Assembly: GCA_014526335.1 (NCBI GenBank)
Contig: JACTAT010000015.1
Coordinates: forward strand, 612,425 to 676,424
Direction: 5' to 3'
From: Chrysaora quinquecirrha
Lineage: Eukaryota > Cnidaria > Scyphozoa > Semaeostomeae > Pelagiidae
Length of the DNA: 64,000 nt
The notes beneath the pieces were generated by a model. It worked only from the letters and a program-made list of their open reading frames with translations, was not told the DNA's origin and did not search any database. Shown here in pieces: positions 61,001 through 64,000 of the stretch; the stretch's first letter is position 1, and each line of letters opens with the position of its first letter. Position numbers and translations under genes: made by a program.

Positions 61001-64000
61001 TGACAAATACAGTAACTTGCATGATCCAGGGGGCACACTTAAAGAAACTCTTTCCCCCCATTCGATCTTTTCACATGAAGAATGTTAAAGAAATGGACCC
61101 CTAGCGCTTTGTTTAACTTCATTGACAACCACAACGAATCTTGCACTATTGAGGTGGGTAATGTCAGGTGAAATGTTTCGTCACTGGATCTTTTCCCATG
61201 CTGAATGTTAAAGAAATGTACTCCCCTTATGTATATTATAACTTCACTTGCAATCACAACAAATCATGTTCCATTGAGGGGGCGACATCAGATGAAAGTT
61301 TCTCTTCAATGAATCTTTTCAAAGTTTAATATTTGAAGAAATGTTGCACTCAACCACTTCATTCAATTTCATCGACAGCCAAAATATTCCAGGGATAACG
61401 TTATGGAGAACCACTTTTACTCAAAACCATTCTATTCTCCAATTTTGGAACATTTTCCAAATTCTCCTATGGCCTTAGAGTAGTATAAAAGCTCTCTAAT
61501 CTGATAATGGGATCGGTTAACAGCACCAAACCGAAAAATTCAATTGCATGAAAATATTGCTTGGAGCTTCTGTGCTTAGCAAAGGGGAACCACTGAATTG
61601 CCCAGGGCAGAGCTAAGCAGTGCGATATTCGGCCTTTTCTCGATGTGACCACACCTCGTGATACCTTATGCCTTTACCTGGAATTACAGAGAGCTGGTGA
61701 CTCTCTTAGTGGCAAGCTTGACCTTGGTGGAAATCGCACCAACAACCATCAGACTCGCTCAACGCTAGACCTCGTTACAAACTCCCTAGTTTTCATAGGT
61801 TCCCGAGATAACAAACATTGAATTGGAAAACTAGGAAACTATTGAATATTGTGTACCTCGATTTGAATTTCTCAAGCCTCTTTTGCAGAATGATTAACCA
61901 TTTTGAACTGATCTATATGTAGGACGACAACAGACTGCTCGGCGAAGCTTTGATAACAGCTGCTCTGCGAAGAAAACACGAAGAATCAATTGAAGAACGA
62001 AAACGAAGCAATATCAATCTGAGGCAGAAGCCAATGAATCCACGTGGCATGGTTCTCGATAGTGTTCGATTTCCCATAAAGCATCGAGGGAGGAGAGAGC
62101 TTCATTCAGCTGGAAAAGGGATGTTAGAAGAGAATATAATGTTTCTACAAAATCAAACTGATAATATGGAAACAGAAGGTGAATATTTTCATGTTATATT
62201 ATTGATTTGTACCATAATACTGTGAAAGCTCCATTACACGTTATCGTAAGGAACCTTCTGTCTGAGTTGTGGCAGAAGTTCCTTAATTTTCAACAAATGA
62301 GGCTTGAAGTTCCTTGGGAATTTTCAGCCTCGAATTCATTAGAAAGGTGTTCCTTGGAACGTGTAACCACTCCAGCGGCTTATTTAGTTGTAAAAATTAC
62401 GTTGGGGCTTTAGAGAACCCCCTTAAACATGGGTCCTTATTAGCGCTACATAAATACAATTGCTGAAAAACTAAGGCCCTAGCTAGACTTAATACAAGAG
62501 TCTCAGTTCCGCTCATAAAATCTAGACCAACAACTGTAGCAATTAGTCAAAATTGGTCAGTTGAGCAGCCTCCTGACAACAAAAACAACTGAAGGCGGTA
62601 GCTGCGGTAACTGGGACGCGTGTAATAAGTCAAGGCCCTGGCCAAACCATACAACATTTCCAACATTGCTTGTTAGACATCTGAGATTTGTTTTTATAAC
62701 AATTTAACCGTTTGGCCACATCGCAAACTGCTCCTCAACTATATTTCACTTGATACAAGCACATAATGCTTTTAAATAGCATTGCTGAAGGAATTCTGCT
62801 TGTCAAGTAATGTTTTGCAACGTAGTCAAACGGTCAAACGGTCAAACAGTGCCTATAAAACAAAATCTCAAATGTTCGAACAACAATGTTTGATCATTTT
62901 GCCAGGACCTAAAAAGAGGATATTCTAGACCCATTAGATTATTGTCCAGTACAAATGTGACGAATGTAGACCGGACGAATAAATAAGACCCATGGGATTT
63001 TCTTTTTTTCCAATTCAACGTTACCAAACTTCGAAGCTGTCCTTATATTAAGTTTCGAGCGGTCCTGATTTGACGTTTCAGCTGAACTAAGGAATCGTGT
63101 CTTACATGAAGCATTACAAGACTGATTCTTCTTTTCGGTTGTAGGAAAAACAAGATCCGAAAAAGAAAACCCCACAAATTCTTTCGTACGAGACGAGTCG
63201 AAACCAACAACGAAAAGACGTCGTCGTAACATACAGAGAAGTAACGTTATAAAACGAATTTTCGATTTTATAGATGATTATACATCCGGAGATTCCGAAT
63301 CTGGCGATTTCAGTGGAGTGGACGACGAAGAGGCGAAAGAAACGGCGAAGTTACTAGCCGTATCGACAGTTGGGCCTAGTAACATCATGCCAGCTTCGTT
63401 AACGAGTAAACGAGCGAATATCGAAACGACTGGCGAAAAGAAACACGATTCTGTTAGACACAAAGATAGATTGAAACAGGTTAAAGACTTTGACAGACCA
63501 GAATTAATGTTTGAAAGAAGTACTGAACAAAAACAAGGTAAAATAATAAACGAGGAAGCTGGTTTAAATGGGATGAAAACCAAACATATTTCAGAAAGGA
63601 AAGACAACATCGCAAGGCCTAAACTTAGTCTTTATAATGGAACCAACGAGTTTAATATTGAACAGAAGCTACCAGATAAAAAAGACTCACTTGGGATAAG
63701 TACTTTCAATGACATAGGAGAAGCACATATATCTGGACCGTCGGCTTACTATAGCATGGAAAGGAGGCCAGAGTTGGACGAAACCATAGAGTCGAAATCT
63801 GATATCGAGGATCCGAGTAGCGAGATCATTTCCGAAGCTGTAACTAGACAAAAGCAAAGCTCAAACGTGGGAAAACTGCAAAAGCATACACTAAATGACA
63901 TTCAGCGTGGTCCAGGCTTTTACGTCAGTGAAAATGGGATCCGGAGAGACCATCCTAAAGTCGATAAAGAAAAGCTTATGTCCCAGCTAATCCGGAATTT
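55031..64000 (+). CDS. secreted Ser-Gly-rich, charged low-complexity protein (proteoglycan- or granin-like), runs off the window
   Basis: Exons 55031-55094, 58922-60945, 61923-62178 and 63145-64000 (open at the edge), joined in phases 1, 0 and 1. Exon 1 encodes a signal peptide, MKRIKIYLTTLFALAFIHVQ. The body is rich in Lys, Glu, Asp, Ser and Asn. It has Ser-Gly clusters next to acidic residues (GDSSGSGDQ, SSGESGSGS, PESGSGSE, DASGSGMSDE, DDYTSGDSESGDFSGVDDEE), the usual context for glycosaminoglycan attachment. It also has several N-x-S/T sites and basic cleavage-like sites (WKRD, TTKRRRRN). No folded domain is recognised. Two apparent frameshifts in exon 2 compensate each other. Secretion is well supported by the signal peptide; the proteoglycan or matrix role is inference. 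Confidence 0.7.
55095..56397 (+). other. intron, first part
   Basis: AT-rich. An open frame at 55856-56233 has no recognised similarity and no splice context, so it is not called. Confidence 0.4.
56398..57199. mobile_element. repeat built on the 'caaacattg / tttggtca' words, with a nested SINE
   Basis: Starts gccaaatgatcaaacattcc and ends acaatgtttggtcaattgcc, giving inverted ends. The interior repeats tttggtcatgtcataaaaca-like segments in both orientations. A relative lies at 62631-62910. A tRNA-like SINE is inserted at about 56740-56960. Confidence 0.55.
56740..56960 (-). mobile_element. tRNA-derived SINE, family C
   Basis: The reverse complement has tagtcaactgg (A box) and gtcactggttcgaatcccag (B box), flanked by cgaaacacaaagaaacacct and a caattataacaattg end. 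Its body differs from families A and B. Confidence 0.6.
57200..58921 (+). other. intron, last part
   Basis: Mostly unassigned. About 58630-58860 has caatgttgg and acattgtaaaggggagaagg words like the MITE at 20292-20500, probably a decayed copy. The intron ends in acceptor cttatctcaacag. Confidence 0.4.
58922..60945 (+). CDS. main exon of the secreted Ser-Gly-rich protein, with two apparent frameshifts
   Basis: Open in the signal-peptide frame to a TGA at 59392. The coding character moves to the next frame at about 59339 (aaaagcgaa|gta; one extra A would give KSESIHENQ). It stays open to 60236, then returns to the original frame around 60220 (ttcggaaaag). The last part is highly basic (KAKSRRKRIKLVMQRKRK) and ends at donor GTATGA in phase 0. 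The first part has a His-rich start (WPQHHQHHLSS). Confidence 0.7.
60975..61395 (+). repeat. about 124-bp degenerate tandem repeat, 3-4 copies
   Basis: Recurring aacttcattgacaaccacaa, gaatgttaaagaaatg and gatcttttc words at spacings of 123-126 bp, within an intron of the Ser-Gly gene. Confidence 0.65.
61396..61922 (+). other. intron remainder
   Basis: No recognised content, ending in acceptor gatctatatgtag. Confidence 0.4.
61923..62178 (+). CDS. third exon of the secreted Ser-Gly-rich protein
   Basis: Phase 0 in and phase 1 out, donor GTGAAT. It encodes DDNRLLGEALITAALRRKHE, a helical charged segment, then basic stretches (KHRGRRELH) and an N-glycosylation site (QNQTDN). Confidence 0.7.
62231..62372. 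mobile_element. possible small MITE
   Basis: CCATTACACGTTATCGTAAG with GAAC and GTTCCTTGGAACGTGTAACC are imperfect inverted repeats about 140 bp apart. Confidence 0.4.
62631..62910. mobile_element. inverted-repeat element related to 56398-57199
   Basis: Ends aggccctggccaaaccatac and caacaatgtttgatcatttt-gccaggacct are inverted. The interior shares cttgtcaagtaatgttttgc and tcaaacggtcaaac words with the 56-kb element. Confidence 0.6.
63145..64000 (+). CDS. fourth exon of the secreted Ser-Gly-rich protein, continues past the window
   Basis: Acceptor ttttcggttgtag, phase 1. The frame is open for all 856 bases to the window end. It encodes a furin-like basic site (TTKRRRRNIQR), an acidic Ser-Gly block (DYTSGDSESGDFSGVDDEE) and then a Lys/Glu/Asp-rich stretch with DIQRGPGFYVSENGIRRDHP near the edge. 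The ORF length, far above chance in this AT-rich sequence, supports coding. Confidence 0.8.

Overview
The window is AT-rich, intron-rich, repeat-dense animal nuclear DNA. Phase-consistent GT-AG introns, tRNA- and 5S-derived SINEs, TA- and TAA-flanked MITEs and an animal RECQ1 (RECQL) helicase point to an invertebrate metazoan. A cnidarian is my best guess, but nothing seen here proves it.

Three protein-coding genes can be read by chaining splice sites and phases. (1) Plus strand, about 0.95-19.5 kb: a 13-exon RECQ1-type helicase with about 360 extra N-terminal residues. The extra part is an acidic Glu/Asn/Gln-rich region followed by a module resembling the zinc-binding domain of calcium-responsive transcription factor (CARF)-type proteins. 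The module joins the helicase coiled coil through a phase-0 junction. All 13 exons chain in one frame (about 1,080 residues) if one copy of a 4-bp tandem duplication in the helicase exon is discounted; read literally, the protein stops before the DEVH box. (2) Minus strand, 41.0-47.2 kb, perhaps extending to 54.1 kb: an unrecognised charged protein built from nine small exons (27-140 bp), with every visible intron in phase 1. (3) Plus strand, 55.0 kb to beyond the window end: a signal-peptide exon, a 2-kb exon and two more exons encoding a secreted, acidic/basic low-complexity protein with repeated Ser-Gly clusters in acidic surroundings. It looks like a proteoglycan core or granin-like matrix protein.

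Repeats dominate the rest. RECQ introns hold a 40-bp hairpin minisatellite (5.15-5.96 kb), a 41-bp minisatellite of about 94 copies (13.0-16.9 kb), a degenerate G-rich repeat (17.4-18.1 kb), 5S-like and tRNA-like SINEs and several MITEs. Between genes 1 and 2 lies a 16-kb satellite (21.06-37.36 kb) of about 197-bp monomers with diverged edges. Gene 2 contains SINE pairs in inverted orientation, several MITE families and a tandem segmental duplication (47.27-50.85 kb). A 154-bp purine-rich minisatellite sits at 52.0-54.0 kb.

A recurring theme is single-base homopolymer length difference. Satellite monomers fall into 'long-run' and 'short-run' versions, and two apparent frameshifts in gene 3 lie at A-runs. 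This looks more like incompletely polished long-read sequence than biology, so apparent gene breaks should be read with that in mind.
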